From assembly GCA_002689905.1 (NCBI GenBank), contig NZIN01000033.1, positions 1-16,448 on the forward strand: a stretch of DNA of 16,448 bases, in the 5' to 3' direction. Shown here one piece after another: positions 15,912 to 16,448 of this stretch. Origin of the DNA: Rickettsiales bacterium. GTDB lineage: Bacteria > Pseudomonadota > Alphaproteobacteria > TMED109. Positions within the stretch are counted from its first letter, which is position 1; every line of letters begins with the position of its first letter. Below the pieces are notes generated by a model that was not told the DNA's origin, did no database searches, and saw only the letters and a program-made list of their open reading frames with translations. The position numbers were made by a program, and so were the translations under genes.

Positions 15912-16448
15912 ATGAAAAAAATTAATCTAATAAATACTCAAACTATAAATAAGAATATTTATGTAATTGAACTTAGTAATCCTAGTAAAAGGAATCCTCT
16001 ATCCTTAAGTTTATTAAAAATTTTACAAAAAGAACTCGATAGTTTAAAAAAAAATAAAACAGTAAAAGTAGTAATTATTCAGTCTACTGGACCTTCTTTC
16101 TCATCTGGACATGATCTAAAAGAAGTACGTTCTACATCTTCCTCTAGTAAAAATCTATTAAACTTGTTTAAAGTCTGCAGTAAACTTATGCTATCTATAA
16201 GAAAGTTACCTCAGCCAGTAATAGCTTCTGTAGATGGTGTAGCAGCAGCGGCAGGTTGTCAATTGGTTGCCAGTTGTGACCTAGCTTTTGCATCTAAAAG
16301 CTCGTTTTTTCAAACTCCAGGAGTAAATATAGGCCTGTTTTGTTCTACTCCCATGGTAGCCATATCAAGAAAGATTCTACCCAAAGATATGATGTATATG
16401 CTCTTAACAGGTGATAAAATTTCTGCAAAAGCTGCTCAAGAAATGAAG
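15912..16448 (+). CDS. Enoyl-CoA hydratase/isomerase family protein, ECHDC3-like (3' end outside window)
   Basis: The frame is open from the ATG at 15912 to the window edge, giving 179 residues of an expected 250-270. It is a crotonase-fold protein. FSSGHDLKEV (63-72) is the first oxyanion-hole segment and DGVAAAAGCQLVASCDLA (108-125) the second. TPGVNIGLFCSTP (135-147) and MLLTGDKISAKAA (163-175) are hallmarks of the ECHDC3-like subgroup rather than classical enoyl-CoA hydratase. Both catalytic glutamates of rat mitochondrial hydratase are replaced: Glu144 by Gln117 and Glu164 by Gly137. A standard hydratase reaction is therefore unlikely and another acyl-CoA reaction is inferred. A similar gene lies beside rplM in other Alphaproteobacteria. 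It is divergent from rplM, with a TATAAT box 22 bp before the ATG and no visible Shine-Dalgarno sequence. Confidence 0.92.
   Translation, partial: MKKINLINTQTINKNIYVIELSNPSKRNPLSLSLLKILQKELDSLKKNKTVKVVIIQSTGPSFSSGHDLKEVRSTSSSSKNLLNLFKVCSKLMLSIRKLPQPVIASVDGVAAAAGCQLVASCDLAFASKSSFFQTPGVNIGLFCSTPMVAISRKILPKDMMYMLLTGDKISAKAAQEMK

Noticed and set aside
1..16448. Possible new defence, mobile or biosynthetic system
   Set aside because: Every gene belongs to a recognisable core family in an expected neighbourhood. No integrase, transposase, toxin-antitoxin pair, repeat array or foreign-composition block was seen.

Overview
This window looks like a piece of a very AT-rich, strongly compacted alphaproteobacterial chromosome. 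The base composition, the Lys/Asn/Ile-rich proteins and the near absence of intergenic DNA point to a streamlined (for example free-living marine) or otherwise reduced lineage. The class assignment is inference from three neighbourhoods that recur in Alphaproteobacteria: argC-rpsI-rplM next to an enoyl-CoA hydratase gene, alaC-hom-glpX-recJ, and clpS-clpA next to a COG3146/DUF482 acyltransferase and a RidA-like gene. The exact lineage cannot be read from the sequence alone.

Layout. Positions 6-1614 (+ strand) hold a RidA-family protein and a COG3146 GNAT-like protein whose probable TTG start lies inside the ridA 3' end. These two converge on, and overlap by 8 bp with, the tail of clpA. From 15829 down to 1607 thirteen genes run on the - strand: rplM, rpsI, argC, an OmpA-domain lipoprotein, alaC, hom, glpX, recJ, galU (interrupted), ugd, a phosphomannomutase/phosphoglucomutase, clpS and clpA. 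The largest gap in this run is 29 bp and several junctions overlap. An 82-bp divergent spacer (15830-15911) separates rplM from a + strand enoyl-CoA hydratase/isomerase family gene that runs off the right edge. No stretch of 300 bases lacks a gene. I see no tRNA, rRNA, CRISPR array, insertion sequence, phage gene or attachment site.

How the genes fit together. rplM and rpsI supply ribosomal proteins L13 and S9. argC (arginine), alaC (alanine) and hom (threonine/methionine branch) are amino-acid biosynthesis genes. glpX serves gluconeogenesis, recJ DNA repair, and clpS-clpA adaptor-guided proteolysis with a ClpP that is not in the window. galU, ugd and the hexose-phosphate mutase form a compact route from glucose-6-phosphate through UDP-glucose to UDP-glucuronate, a precursor for surface polysaccharide.

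The one clearly abnormal feature is galU. Its reading frame is full length (6905-7771), but codon 75 is an in-frame TAA (7547-7549), and both flanking halves align with the family in the same frame. It is either a real nonsense mutation, a population variant, or a base error. Apart from this the window is ordinary core genome, and I found no support for a previously undescribed system.
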